The position numbers and the translations under genes are program-made. DNA of 64,000 nucleotides from an uncultured Chryseobacterium sp. (GTDB taxonomy: Bacteria; Bacteroidota; Bacteroidia; Flavobacteriales; Weeksellaceae), in the NCBI GenBank assembly GCA_913778085.1, contig CAJYXJ010000038.1, forward strand, positions 18,049-82,048. The letters run 5' to 3'. Positions 54,437 to 63,964 of this stretch are shown one piece after another; positions within the stretch are counted from its first letter, which is position 1; each line of letters opens with the position of its first letter. The notes under the pieces are model-generated. The model saw nothing but the letters and a program-made list of their open reading frames with translations. It made no database searches and was not told the DNA's origin.

Positions 54437-55372
54437 TTAACGGGTACTTTCAGCGGAAAGTGCTCCCTCGCTGATATCCGCAGCCTGAAGACTTTTAAGG
54501 GCCGATTTGGTGGAAGACGTTTTGCTTCCGCCGATGATGTAGAGTTTATTATTGTAGATTTCCGCAGCAGCATGTCTTCTGGGAATCATATTGGAGGATA
54601 GCTGGTGCAGTGTATTGGTCTCCGTATCGAAATAGGCCAGGAAAGTCTGATTATTACTTCCTCCAGCAATAAAAATCTTATGACCGGATACCGCCAATGC
54701 ATGACCGGATATTGCCAAAGGCATTGTATATTGCTCAGTCCAGAGATTTTTGTTGAGGTCGTAAACGTTGACCAGCCGGGAAGGCGTACCGTTGAAACCA
54801 CCGATGACATACAGCTTATCCTTTACAATTTTGCCCTTTGTTTCCCTGGCCGTGGGCATATCGGGTAGGGGGTGCCAGGTATCGGAAGCAATATCATAGT
54901 ACTGGAACCTGTTGGAAAATACAGTGGTAGCGGCATTGTTGAGCCCACTGCCGCCGAACACATAGATTTTTCCGTTCTGGATGTCAGAACCTGCATTTCC
55001 CGTGTAGGCGCGGTTCACCGCTCCCTTTGTGATCTTATTGGTTTCGAGGTCCAGGATTTCAAGATGGCTGTTTCCCCAGCCGTTGAAAATATAGATTTTA
55101 TGACCATCCGTCTCGGAATTACCGAATCTTCTGGGAAGCAGCTTGGCATTGATGACACTCCAGCGGTTATCTTTAATGCTGTATTTCTCGATAAAAGTAG
55201 CATTGCCGTCATTGTCTCTATACCCGTTACTCACATAAATATCATGATCTGCAACAGCACTGCTGATTCCTCCTCTGCGAACGGACATATCCGACAGATG
55301 TTTAAAATTCAGAGTCTGCGCATTTGTGAAGAATAAGCCGGAAATGAAGAGAAGAAATGCTGTTTTTTTCAA
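54437..55372 (-). CDS. Exported kelch-repeat protein (TTG start)
   Basis: 311 residues. The first codon of the signal peptide (MKKTAFLLFISGLFFTNAQ) is TTG; no ATG is in frame upstream. About five kelch motifs form a beta-propeller: IYVFGGSGLN, LYVIGGFNGTPSRLVNVYD, IFIAGGSNNQTF, LYIIGGSKTSS. The last ~20 residues (LQAADISEGALSAESTR) look unlike kelch sequence and abut a repeat, so the 3' end may have been altered. No T9SS sorting domain is visible. Function unknown. Confidence 0.8.
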   Translation of the reverse strand: MKKTAFLLFISGLFFTNAQTLNFKHLSDMSVRRGGISSAVADHDIYVSNGYRDNDGNATFIEKYSIKDNRWSVINAKLLPRRFGNSETDGHKIYIFNGWGNSHLEILDLETNKITKGAVNRAYTGNAGSDIQNGKIYVFGGSGLNNAATTVFSNRFQYYDIASDTWHPLPDMPTARETKGKIVKDKLYVIGGFNGTPSRLVNVYDLNKNLWTEQYTMPLAISGHALAVSGHKIFIAGGSNNQTFLAYFDTETNTLHQLSSNMIPRRHAAAEIYNNKLYIIGGSKTSSTKSALKSLQAADISEGALSAESTR

Positions 55373-55514
55373 TGCAGATGGGGTTTTGTTGAATTGATTT
55401 TTAAAGATAGGGAAAAAATAAGGATCGTAAATCGCTGATGTTGAGTTTGTCGTGCCTTATGTAGAATAGTTTTTCTGTTGAGATATGGGCAAGATGTCCG
55501 TTTAAGTATAGGGA

Positions 55515-55545
55515 CACGAGTCTGGAAACCTGCGCCGGCGGTAAC
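55515..55545. repeat. GC-rich dispersed repeat, copy 2
   Basis: CACGAGTCTGGAAACCTGCG... in the gene-free stretch 55373-55603, related to the copies at 54408 and 56775. Confidence 0.4.
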
Positions 55546-55552
55546 TTTCACC

Positions 55553-55585
55553 AAACCTGACGGGTTTCCAAAACCCGTCAGGTTT
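55553..55585. repeat. Perfect 15-bp hairpin (REP-like or terminator)
   Basis: AAACCTGACGGGTTT, loop CCA, AAACCCGTCAGGTTT, followed by T. This hairpin sequence is of the kind widely dispersed in Flavobacteriia. It may also terminate the lipoprotein gene ending at 55604. Confidence 0.75.
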
Positions 55586-55603
55586 TATGGTTAAGCTTTA
55601 ACT

Positions 55604-56182
55604 TCAGGTCATAAAAGTATTAATGGTTTTCTTCACAATCCATTTTCCGTCTTCCTGTTTTTCCAGCAGGTATCCGAAGCCGATCCCGAAAGAAGTATCG
55701 AAGAACATTGATTCGATATATACGGTATGGTCGTTGAGATAAAGCGGATTTGAAAATTGGTAAATCCTGTTCCGCTGATCCGCTTCTTTTTTGCCGGCCA
55801 GCCTGATGTCTGGATTGATGGTTTTATCCAGCGGAATGGAATCAAAAACATACTGTTTCTGTTTTAACAGATATAAAGAATCCGATCTTCTCTCTGCCGG
55901 CCGCCGGTGATTTAAATCAAGAATGCGGACAATACTTCTGCTGGAAAATGAAGGCGGTCCCGGCTCTTCTCCTGATAGTTCTTTTGCCGTCGGAACATAT
56001 ACCGCTAACGGCTGAAGTTCTTTATTAATGGTATATCTAACATGGGTAAATTCTCTGCGGGCCGATTCGTTTTTCAGGACGGCATTTAGAATGCGGTTCA
56101 GTTCAGCACTTTCTTCTTTTTCAGTTTTGGAACAGCTGAACAGAAGAATACCCGAAAGCACCGCCAGAAAAATCCGGATCAC
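55604..56182 (-). CDS. Hypothetical lipoprotein (GTG start)
   Basis: 192 residues. Leader MIRIFLAVLSGILLFSCSK with a lipobox Cys at ~17. The remainder is a soluble, basic domain (SRSIVRILDLNHRRP, FFDTSFGIGFGYLLEKQEDG); no family recognised. The GTG start overlaps the TGA of the XRE gene (GTGA), so the two are translationally coupled: a regulator and an envelope protein in one operon. Confidence 0.7.
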   Translation of the reverse strand: MIRIFLAVLSGILLFSCSKTEKEESAELNRILNAVLKNESARREFTHVRYTINKELQPLAVYVPTAKELSGEEPGPPSFSSRSIVRILDLNHRRPAERRSDSLYLLKQKQYVFDSIPLDKTINPDIRLAGKKEADQRNRIYQFSNPLYLNDHTVYIESMFFDTSFGIGFGYLLEKQEDGKWIVKKTINTFMT

Positions 56183-56589
56183 GGTTTCTGCAGGTATTGC
56201 TCCAGCTTCGCCATCATTTCGTCTTTCTCTTTCAGCATTCTTTCGTACAGGGCAATTTTCTCTTCGTGAAGTTGCAGAACTTTGTCTATAGGATGGAAAG
56301 AAGGATTATAGTTGATTCCATTAAGAATAGAACCATTGTCAAAAGTATTGGAAATAATATTGACCGCCTGTTCATCGTCCATATTTTCAATGGCTTCCAC
56401 GGGAATTTTCAGAAGCTGTGCTATTTTTTCTAAAATATCCTGTTCCACGGTTTGTTTCTGTTCCAGCAAGGAAATCTTCTTCTGGTTCCAGTCTTCTCCC
56501 AGATCGAAAGCCAACGCTTCCTGCTTGATGCCCAGCATTTCCCGGAACCGCTTGATGTTCCTGCCCTGATGTATTTTCTTGTCCTGCAT
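56179..56589 (-). CDS. XRE-family HTH regulator
   Basis: 136 residues from ATG 56589; the longer frame to 56613 begins within the -7 box. N-terminal HTH (GRNIKRFREMLGIKQEALAF, WNQKKISLLEQKQTVEQDIL), a middle linker, and a C-terminal coiled-coil-like helix (LQLHEEKIALYERMLKEKDE) likely for dimerisation. Coupled to the lipoprotein gene downstream. Confidence 0.88.
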   Translation of the reverse strand: MQDKKIHQGRNIKRFREMLGIKQEALAFDLGEDWNQKKISLLEQKQTVEQDILEKIAQLLKIPVEAIENMDDEQAVNIISNTFDNGSILNGINYNPSFHPIDKVLQLHEEKIALYERMLKEKDEMMAKLEQYLQKP

Positions 56590-56610
56590 ATTTGTGTGTT
56601 TTAACAAAAA

Positions 56611-56618
56611 CAAATATA
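56611..56618 (-). promoter_or_regulatory. -7 box (TATATTTG) of xre-lipoprotein operon
   Basis: Exact TAnnTTTG on the minus strand 21 bp upstream of ATG 56589. Confidence 0.55.
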
Positions 56619-56774
56619 GGTAAAAGTTTTGCGGATTGGAAATGGAGTAGGTGGGTAAATTATTCTGGGGGGATTGTTGATTTTATCGATAGCTTTATTT
56701 CTTTGCTATTGTGAGTGTCTCGCTAGTGCTTTACGCTGGTTTTTCTGTTGTGGCAAAAGACTCGTGGGAGTGTG

Positions 56775-56808
56775 GGGGCACGAGCGTGATGCTCGCGCCA
56801 GCGGGGGG
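56775..56808. repeat. GC-rich repeat at the SIR2 3' boundary
   Basis: GGGGCACGAGCGTGATGCTC... G-rich sequence abutting the stop of the SIR2 gene (56812), a sharp compositional contrast with the AT-rich gene. Related to the copies at 55515 and 54408. Confidence 0.45.
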
Positions 56809-56811
56809 ACT

Positions 56812-57675
56812 TTACCATGATTGTAAATTAGCAATTTCTTGTCTTTTTAATTCTACTTCTGTTACTAATTCAGCTAAAGAATCCGTAAGTAGCTTATGAT
56901 AATTTGAAGAATCATATTCTAAAATTTTTAAGCTCATTGTATCTTTTACAATTTCTTTAACCTTATTATTAAGAGCATTAGAAGGCATTATTATATAATG
57001 TTGTTTATTAAGAGGATATTTAAATGTAAAATCTTCTAAAAGTAATCTTATATCTGGATCATTTGTTCCGCAACCAATAAAAATAAAAGTATGAGTTAAT
57101 GATAATGCTTCAATGATTTGGTAAAAATTGCGATATTTTGTTCTTGCTTCAGAATAATCTTTGCGCGTAAAAATTAAATTGTCTGTTGAATCAACAGATC
57201 CATGTATTTTAATTATTAGTGGTTCAGGCCTTCTTATACAATCTATAATATCTTCTTCATAAAATTTTTTAATAATAATACTTCCTTGAGATGTAGTATT
57301 AGCATATGTATCATAAATTTTATCAAAATTTGGTGTTATGACAATTCTAGAATCTAAATTATAAATATGTTGATGTATTTTAGCATGGTTAAATCTGGGA
57401 TTTAAAAATTCCTCTTTAACTAAAGTATTAAAATCATCTCTACCAAGTTCCTTTTTTATAAGTTCACATGCTGTTAAAAAATCACCTGATTTAATTTGGC
57501 GATTTATTTCAGCTTTTCCACTTAAATGATCGCTAGATTGTACTAAAAACTCCTTCCAATCTTTTGGACGTAATCCTGAGCTATTTGTAGAATTTTTCGA
57601 AACTCCTGCACCTATCACCAATACAGATTTGCGTCTTGCAATGTCGCTAACTAAGCTAGATGGCCAATTAATCAT
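56812..57675 (-). CDS. SIR2-family (SIR2_2-like) protein, candidate NAD-dependent effector
   Basis: 287 residues. SIR2 Rossmann elements in order: VLVIGAGVS (18-26), TPNFDKIYD (114-122, the TxNxD of sirtuins), IIKIHGS with the catalytic-position His158, and FIGCGTNDPDI (199-209). No zinc-binding Cys quartet, so not a classical deacetylase; this form matches defence-associated sirtuins that act as NADases. Very AT-rich (13 G/C in bases 57001-57060). Its ATG is 1 bp after the stop of the ParA-like gene. NADase activity and defence role are inferences. Confidence 0.85.
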   Translation of the reverse strand: MINWPSSLVSDIARRKSVLVIGAGVSKNSTNSSGLRPKDWKEFLVQSSDHLSGKAEINRQIKSGDFLTACELIKKELGRDDFNTLVKEEFLNPRFNHAKIHQHIYNLDSRIVITPNFDKIYDTYANTTSQGSIIIKKFYEEDIIDCIRRPEPLIIKIHGSVDSTDNLIFTRKDYSEARTKYRNFYQIIEALSLTHTFIFIGCGTNDPDIRLLLEDFTFKYPLNKQHYIIMPSNALNNKVKEIVKDTMSLKILEYDSSNYHKLLTDSLAELVTEVELKRQEIANLQSW

Positions 57676-57676
57676 A

Positions 57677-58666
57677 TTAATTAATGTTTGATGTCAAATT
57701 AGAAGTTATAGTCATTAAAGTATTGTCAAATTCTTTAACTTTATTAAAATGTGCTCCTACAACTCCATGCTCAGATTTTAAATTAAATATAGGGACACTA
57801 CTACTTTGTGATAACGGTATTAAACTATTTAAATTTGTAATTTCTCCTAGCTGAATAACTTTTAGTTTTATTGAGTTGTTAGCAACGAGATATTTTTGAA
57901 TTGCAGATGGAATTTTTTTTATTATTTTTTCATAAGCGTTTACTGGTCGTTTAATTTCGTTAACAGTTTTTGCAGTATATTGTTGTGTAATATATCCAGC
58001 AAATTGCAAATTCCAAGATATAGAACTATCATTAATTTTGAATTCTTCTGATTCTTTCACCATATACTCTTCTAATCCTCGATTTAATTGTTTTTTCCAT
58101 TCAATTAAAGATTTAGAAATATTCTCAAGTGCTTGTAAACTAAAAATGTCTGAAGACATAGGAACAATGTAAAAATCAGAAGCAGCTAATACAGATCTAT
58201 TCAAGGCTCCTAGTGATGGGCCAACATCAAAGAAAACATAATCGTAATCATCCTTTAGTTTTTCAAGTAAATCTTTAAAAAGTAACGTTGTCTGTAATCC
58301 TCTGTAATCACCTGATTTTCCATCTAACCAATCTTTACTTAAAAAGTCTTCTGCCAAAGATAATTGTGTATCACCTGGAATTACATCTACTTTAAAATTT
58401 GGACTTTTAATAATTGGCAAATCTGACTTTAAATAGCCTTTTCCTCTCTGTAGTGGCTTAATAATTTTATAAATTGTATTTTCTGTCTTATAAATTTCTT
58501 CAACATCAGAATAGGGAAACATATAAGTCGTGGCATTGCATTGCGGATCGGCATCAATAACTAGAATCCTCTTATTCTTTTTAACTTTCAAATAAGAAGC
58601 GATATTACATAATAAACTTGTTTTTCCAACCCCTCCTTTGTTATTAAAGACTACAATTGATTTCAT
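57677..58666 (-). CDS. ParA/MinD-like ATPase paired with SIR2
   Basis: 329 residues. Deviant Walker A KGGVGKTS (10-17), switch I IDADPQCNAT (38-46), Walker B-like FFDVGPSLGALN (145-156), VPMSSDIFSLQALENISKSL. This is the ParA/Soj/MinD fold; no partner parB or centromere-like repeats are seen, and the C-terminus (~210-329) is divergent. As AT-rich as the SIR2 gene directly downstream; the two clearly form one operon. It may act as sensor or switch for the SIR2 effector rather than in partition. That role is an inference. Confidence 0.88.
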   Translation of the reverse strand: MKSIVVFNNKGGVGKTSLLCNIASYLKVKKNKRILVIDADPQCNATTYMFPYSDVEEIYKTENTIYKIIKPLQRGKGYLKSDLPIIKSPNFKVDVIPGDTQLSLAEDFLSKDWLDGKSGDYRGLQTTLLFKDLLEKLKDDYDYVFFDVGPSLGALNRSVLAASDFYIVPMSSDIFSLQALENISKSLIEWKKQLNRGLEEYMVKESEEFKINDSSISWNLQFAGYITQQYTAKTVNEIKRPVNAYEKIIKKIPSAIQKYLVANNSIKLKVIQLGEITNLNSLIPLSQSSSVPIFNLKSEHGVVGAHFNKVKEFDNTLMTITSNLTSNIN

Positions 58667-58780
58667 TATTAATTTTTCATTTTATATGTAAATATACTAA
58701 ATGCGCTCATATTAGTAGATTAAAGATTGTAATAAAGGTACTAATTTTACCTACATTTATCATTTAGTTACGACTACCAG

Positions 58781-58810
58781 CAAATGTAATTTTTGTTACT
58801 TTGTAAACAA
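58781..58810 (-). promoter_or_regulatory. Candidate promoter of parA-like/SIR2 operon
   Basis: On the minus strand: TTG (58810-58808), 19-bp spacer, TACATTTG (58788-58781), with a ~115-bp leader to the start at 58666. A near-palindrome TTTTGTTAC...GTAAACAAAA (58791-58812) covers the -33 element. Two direct TTAGTATAT copies lie at 58837 and 58862. Confidence 0.5.
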
Positions 58811-58922
58811 AAAATGCTTTACATAGTGAACAATGCTTAGTATATTGAATTAACTAAGTTGTTAGTATATCACGTTATTCCTTGTATCTCATTACCAATT
58901 AATATAGCGGCTTTGTCTATTT

Positions 58923-59257
58923 TCATTTCAATAATGAACCGAATCCGATTATACCCACACCTCCTAAAATTTCCAGTTTCTGTCCTTTCATTGGTGGTCC
59001 ATCCAATATCGGCATGGCTTTCATAATAAGTTCTCGGACACCTTCTACTTTGAGAGAATTGTCATGGTCATTTTTGCTATCCCAGATTCTGTAACGTAAA
59101 CGGAAGCTTCATCCTCTTTGTCATAACTTACAACATAGAGCTGACAGCCTGTAGCTGTTGATATCAGTTGGGAGGCCTATATTAAGATATCGGTAAGCTC
59201 TTTCCGCTGTCCTGCTTTTGCGGTGAGTTTGCCATGAAGTAAATATTTGTTTTCCAT
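58923..59257 (-). pseudogene. Antibiotic-biosynthesis-monooxygenase (ABM) family pseudogene
   Basis: From ATG 59257: MENKYLLHGKLTAKAGQRKE, then TAG at codon 27 (59177-59179), continuing GCQLYVVSYDKEDEASVYVT, then a one-base frameshift into DSKNDHDNSLKVEGVRELIM and ending GVGIIGFGSLLK at TGA 58923. The recovered protein is a putative quinol monooxygenase of ~110 residues (ABM fold). Two lesions make it non-functional. Confidence 0.75.
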
Positions 59258-59325
59258 AGTTGCTGTAATCGTTTTTACAAATATATCTATTTACAGGGAT
59301 ATTTTTAATAAAATAATATGTGAAC

Positions 59326-59354
59326 AAAAAAACCGCCCTATAAATAGAGCGGTT
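59326..59354 (-). terminator. Duplicated groEL-type terminator (copy A)
   Basis: ACCGC / GCGGT hairpin with an A-run on its left (T-run on the minus strand), matching the groEL terminator at 60424-60450. Confidence 0.75.
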
Positions 59355-59382
59355 AATATATAAATGGTCTCAGCGACACGCT

Positions 59383-59524
59383 GTTACATCATTCCCGGCA
59401 TTCCGCCACCCATTGGCATGGCAGGTTCGTCTTTTTTCACTTCAGTGATGACACATTCAGTGGTTAATAACATTCCGGATACGGAAGCAGCGTTTTCAAA
59501 GGTTGCTCTTGTTACTTTCGTAGG
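59383..59524 (-). pseudogene. Duplicated groEL 3' end (47 codons plus flank)
   Basis: 142 bp that match 60481-60622 at a spacing of 1,098 bp with about eight differences by eye. The frame is intact to its own stop (59384-59386) and encodes [20 protein letters not shown]... then [10 protein letters not shown]. Most differences in the shared codons are synonymous, implying the copy derives from a functional groEL allele rather than from random drift of this one. Confidence 0.88.
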
Positions 59525-60393
59525 GAAGTTTTCTGCTTGATCCATTGGACGGCAATATCAAACGGTTCTGTATCATTGCGGGAAGAGGTGCTGTGTCCCA
59601 GCTTACTGAAAAGAGCATACTCGAAAGGTTTGCCCTGAGCTTTAAATGTATTCAGCTGTTCGATACACAGCTTTACCGGAATCTGGATGTCTTTTTCACC
59701 ATAAAGCCAGAGTCCCGGAATGGAAAGGGTATTCAGAGAAACTTTTGGATCAGTAGGTGCAAATTGATACCGGTCCGGGTCGTTTTTAGTATGCTCAACG
59801 GCATCAGCCTGGGTATGGTTTTCCCAGAAATTCGTGTTTCCATTGGTATAGAACTGAAAGCGGAGCTGCTCCAATGTGGTGATGGTAGGACAGCTGAACA
59901 AGACCATAAATTTAATTTGCGGATTTTTACTTGCAGCCATGGGAATGATCCATCCTGCCTGACTAAAACCTACGAGTCCGATGGGTATTTTTTGGTCTTT
60001 CAAATAGGTCCGGAATATTTTTACGGCAGCGTCTGCATCCTGAGCCAATAAGTTGAGATTAGCAGGGTCGATGTTATTGGTGCCAACGGATGGTCCCACA
60101 TACACACCGCCGGATTCTCCCACGCCGCGTTTGTCATAGGTAAGTACGGCAATGCCTTTATCAGCAAGGCGCCTAGCAAATTCCATTTCTCTTTTTACCG
60201 GATCGGACCCATGAACAATGACCACTGCTGCGAATGGCTTTTCAGGTTTTACTATTGATCCTGCAAGAGTGATCCCCTTACTTTCAAATTTTACATCCTG
60301 AACCGTAAAACCGTCCGACTGTGCAAATGCAAATCCTGGAAGCATTATTAATAACAGCAGAATATATAAGTTGGAAAAAATATTGATTTTCAT
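59512..60393 (-). CDS. Exported alpha/beta hydrolase
   Basis: 293 residues. Signal peptide ends at GFAFAQ (~25). Serine hydrolase motifs: VVIVHGSDP (oxyanion region), [11 protein letters not shown], nucleophile elbow GFSQAG with Ser144, GEKDIQIP with the acid Asp, and KLGHSTSS with the His. Similar to dienelactone/acyl-peptide hydrolase-like esterases. The final residues (SLRK and stop) are read out of frame from the duplicated groEL segment, so the natural C-terminus was probably replaced on integration. Bracketed by the groEL 3' duplication. Confidence 0.9.
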   Translation of the reverse strand: MKINIFSNLYILLLLIMLPGFAFAQSDGFTVQDVKFESKGITLAGSIVKPEKPFAAVVIVHGSDPVKREMEFARRLADKGIAVLTYDKRGVGESGGVYVGPSVGTNNIDPANLNLLAQDADAAVKIFRTYLKDQKIPIGLVGFSQAGWIIPMAASKNPQIKFMVLFSCPTITTLEQLRFQFYTNGNTNFWENHTQADAVEHTKNDPDRYQFAPTDPKVSLNTLSIPGLWLYGEKDIQIPVKLCIEQLNTFKAQGKPFEYALFSKLGHSTSSRNDTEPFDIAVQWIKQKTSLRK

Positions 60394-60423
60394 AGGTTAT
60401 GGATAGGTTGTCAAATATACCAT

Positions 60424-60450
60424 AAAAAAACCGCTCCATAATAGAGCGGT
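60424..60450 (-). terminator. groEL terminator (copy B)
   Basis: ACCGCTC / GAGCGGT stem with a seven-base T-run on the minus strand, 31 bp after the groEL stop. Confidence 0.9.
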
Positions 60451-60481
60451 TAGTATATTAAATTGCCTCGGTCGCTGACCG

Positions 60482-62146
<1,665 letters not shown>

Positions 62147-62181
62147 TCAGCAATTCGCGGTTTTGATTTTATAATTTGATT

Positions 62182-62538
62182 TTAATTTCCGTTCAGCCTG
62201 TTCCAAAGGGCGACAAGCTTCTTTTTTAATGTGGTTAATTCTTCTGAAAGATTCTGGTACTCATTTTCGTTGATGTAGTTTAAATCTTTAGCAAGAATCA
62301 ATTGGTTTTTGGCTTCGTTGGACGATCCCAGCGCAATATTGATGAAATTAGCAAACTCTTTATCAGAATTTCTGCCGCTGCCTTCCGAAATATGATATCC
62401 GATGGAAGCAAATGATCTTCTGATCTGAGAAGTCAACCCGAAAATTTCTTCTTTGGGAAAATTCCTGGTTGAAGTATAAATTTTTAAAGTTAACTGATGG
62501 CTCAATTGCCAAACCTCAAACTTTTTAAAATCCCTCAT
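62182..62538 (-). CDS. Four-helix-bundle protein (23S rRNA intervening-sequence/IVP type)
   Basis: 118 residues: MRDFKKFEVWQLSHQLTLKI, LTSQIRRSFASIGYHISEGS, LGSSNEAKNQLILAKDLNYI. This is the TIGR02436/S23-type four-helix bundle first described from 23S rRNA intervening sequences, but often free-standing in Bacteroidota. RNA-binding or Avd-like roles are suspected, not proven here. It interrupts the groES-groEL operon with 74- and 47-bp flanks rich in TTAGCC/GGCTA motifs, suggesting insertion. Confidence 0.9.
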   Translation of the reverse strand: MRDFKKFEVWQLSHQLTLKIYTSTRNFPKEEIFGLTSQIRRSFASIGYHISEGSGRNSDKEFANFINIALGSSNEAKNQLILAKDLNYINENEYQNLSEELTTLKKKLVALWNRLNGN

Positions 62539-62540
62539 TC

Positions 62541-62597
62541 GCTATTTTCAACGCTGGAAAGCCATTAGCCAGAAGCCATCGGCTATTAGCCAATAAC
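62541..62597. repeat. TTAGCC/GGCTA-rich repeat next to groES
   Basis: Contains AGCCATTAGCC, then GGCTATTAGCC, an 11-base palindrome at 62581-62591. Related GGCGAATAGC...GGCTGTTGGCC wording occurs on the other side of the four-helix-bundle gene (62127-62152). Confidence 0.4.
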
Positions 62598-62864
62598 CCC
62601 TAAAAGATCTCCTTCTTTTACAATTAAATAATCTTTTCCATCCAGTTTCAGTTCAGAACCGGAGTATTTTCCGTAAAGCACTTTGTCGCCCACCTGTACG
62701 GTAGTCGGTTCATCTTTTTTACCTGGACCAACTGCCACCACGGTACCTTCCTGAGGTTTTTCTTTAGCGGTGTCCGGAATGATAATCCCTGAAGCGGTTT
62801 TTGTTTCTGCAGCGATCGGCTCGATCAAAACTCTGTCTGCTAATGGTTTAAAGTTTACTGACAT
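62586..62864 (-). CDS. groES: 10-kDa co-chaperonin GroES
   Basis: 92 residues from ATG 62864; the longer frame to 63026 runs into the neighbouring terminator and is rejected. [20 protein letters not shown]; the mobile loop [36 protein letters not shown]. The heptameric lid of GroEL. Upstream on the minus strand, TGGCACG (62919-62913) resembles half of a sigma-54 promoter, but its -12 element is poor. Confidence 0.98.
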   Translation of the reverse strand: MSVNFKPLADRVLIEPIAAETKTASGIIIPDTAKEKPQEGTVVAVGPGKKDEPTTVQVGDKVLYGKYSGSELKLDGKDYLIVKEGDLLGVIG

Positions 62865-62976
62865 AATATATTTAATTTTTTTAATTATTTCTGACTTGTA
62901 TTTCTCTAAATGCGTGCCATCACCGGCCATTGTCTGAAATGGCAGAATTTTTTCGGAGGAAGTGAAATTTTGGCAG

Positions 62977-63001
62977 AAAAAAACCTCCGGGATTCCGGAG
63001 G
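62977..63001 (-). terminator. Rho-independent terminator after secreted-protein gene
   Basis: CCTCCGG / CCGGAGG stem, loop of 4, followed by T-run on the minus strand; 13 bp after the stop at 63014. Confidence 0.9.
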
Positions 63002-63013
63002 CTGACGATTTAT

Positions 63014-63844
63014 TTATTTCGGACATTTTGCCGAATATTCACCCAGTAAAATTTCAAAAGGTTTTGTCGCATAATCATGATCTATTTTCATAGCGGCAAA
63101 ATTTTCCTCGCCTCTGTCCTTAATTTCTTTTCTTACCTTATTCTTCATCTTAACGGCTTCACCCCGGGATTCCTTGGCTTCTTTTTCCAGGGCCTTGATC
63201 CTGGCATGTAATGTATCCGAGAATGCGTGGCAGTCTTTTGTAACTTCATATAAGGCTTTCTCCAGCTTGTCATCAATCTTTCCCAGGTTGAAAAAGTTGA
63301 GCCTGTTGATGTCGATCAGGATATAGCCGTATTCATCATCAGGTTTCCGGACATAAGGAAGATACAGGCTGCTTACATATTTATTGTTTTGAAAGAAGGA
63401 AACACTGATCCCGTAAAGATTTATTTTTCCTTCCTGTTCCAATGGTAAAACAACGGTTTTTTCCACATCTACCACTTCATTCTGCGAATTGATGGTCTTT
63501 AACTTCATTTTATCATACACCAGTTTTTCAGAGCCGTCAGTGTTCAGGATCACAATTCTTTTTAAGTCTTCAATTTTAATGATCTCAACGGCTGATGTTT
63601 TCTCTTCTTTGAACTTAAATTCTTTCGTTTCGAATTTCAGCTTCTTCTCGATGCCTCCCAAAAAGCCCATATCTGTTTCCACAAAACGGGGCGTATGAAA
63701 ATCCTGGAGAAAGCCGGTTTTGATATCGCCGTTCTCCATAATAATTTCTGCTCCGATAAAGGGTTTTCTTCCAAAGTACAGTTCCATCTGGGAAAAAACA
63801 GATACGGAAACCAAAAAACAGAATGCTGTAATAATTTTTTTCAT
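63014..63844 (-). CDS. Exported protein of unknown function
   Basis: 276 residues with signal peptide [20 protein letters not shown] strand-rich N-terminal half ([18 protein letters not shown]) resembles short SH3-like/PRC-type repeats; a charged helical C-terminal part ([20 protein letters not shown]) and a closing Cys-containing tail (GEYSAKCPK) follow. No family I can name. Own -7 box and terminator, so monocistronic. Confidence 0.75.
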   Translation of the reverse strand: MKKIITAFCFLVSVSVFSQMELYFGRKPFIGAEIIMENGDIKTGFLQDFHTPRFVETDMGFLGGIEKKLKFETKEFKFKEEKTSAVEIIKIEDLKRIVILNTDGSEKLVYDKMKLKTINSQNEVVDVEKTVVLPLEQEGKINLYGISVSFFQNNKYVSSLYLPYVRKPDDEYGYILIDINRLNFFNLGKIDDKLEKALYEVTKDCHAFSDTLHARIKALEKEAKESRGEAVKMKNKVRKEIKDRGEENFAAMKIDHDYATKPFEILLGEYSAKCPK

Positions 63845-63863
63845 GGTTTAAATTAATAAGTAG

Positions 63864-63871
63864 CAAAGCTA
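63864..63871 (-). promoter_or_regulatory. -7 box (TAGCTTTG) of secreted-protein gene
   Basis: Exact TAnnTTTG on the minus strand 19 bp upstream of ATG 63844. Confidence 0.5.
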
Positions 63872-63879
63872 AAAAAAAG

Positions 63880-63905
63880 AATCCGTCTCACAACTGAGGC
63901 GGATT
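63880..63905. terminator. Hairpin before the right-edge transposase
   Basis: AATCCGTCTCA, loop CAAC, TGAGGCGGATT (one G-T pair). No plus-strand gene ends here, so it may belong to an insertion-sequence end rather than being a gene terminator. Confidence 0.5.
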
Positions 63906-63964
63906 ATTCTTGGTTATTATTTTAGATTTTTGTATATTTACATCTGACAATCAGGTATTTATAT

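Noticed and set aside
57677-58666. ParA-like gene as part of a plasmid replicon or chromosomal partition locus
   Set aside because: No parB, rep gene, iterons or centromere-like repeats are nearby; the only partner is the SIR2 gene.
62913-62925. Sigma-54 promoter for groES
   Set aside because: TGGCACG fits the -24 element, but the -12 position lacks TTGC at the right spacing, so it is not listed as a feature.
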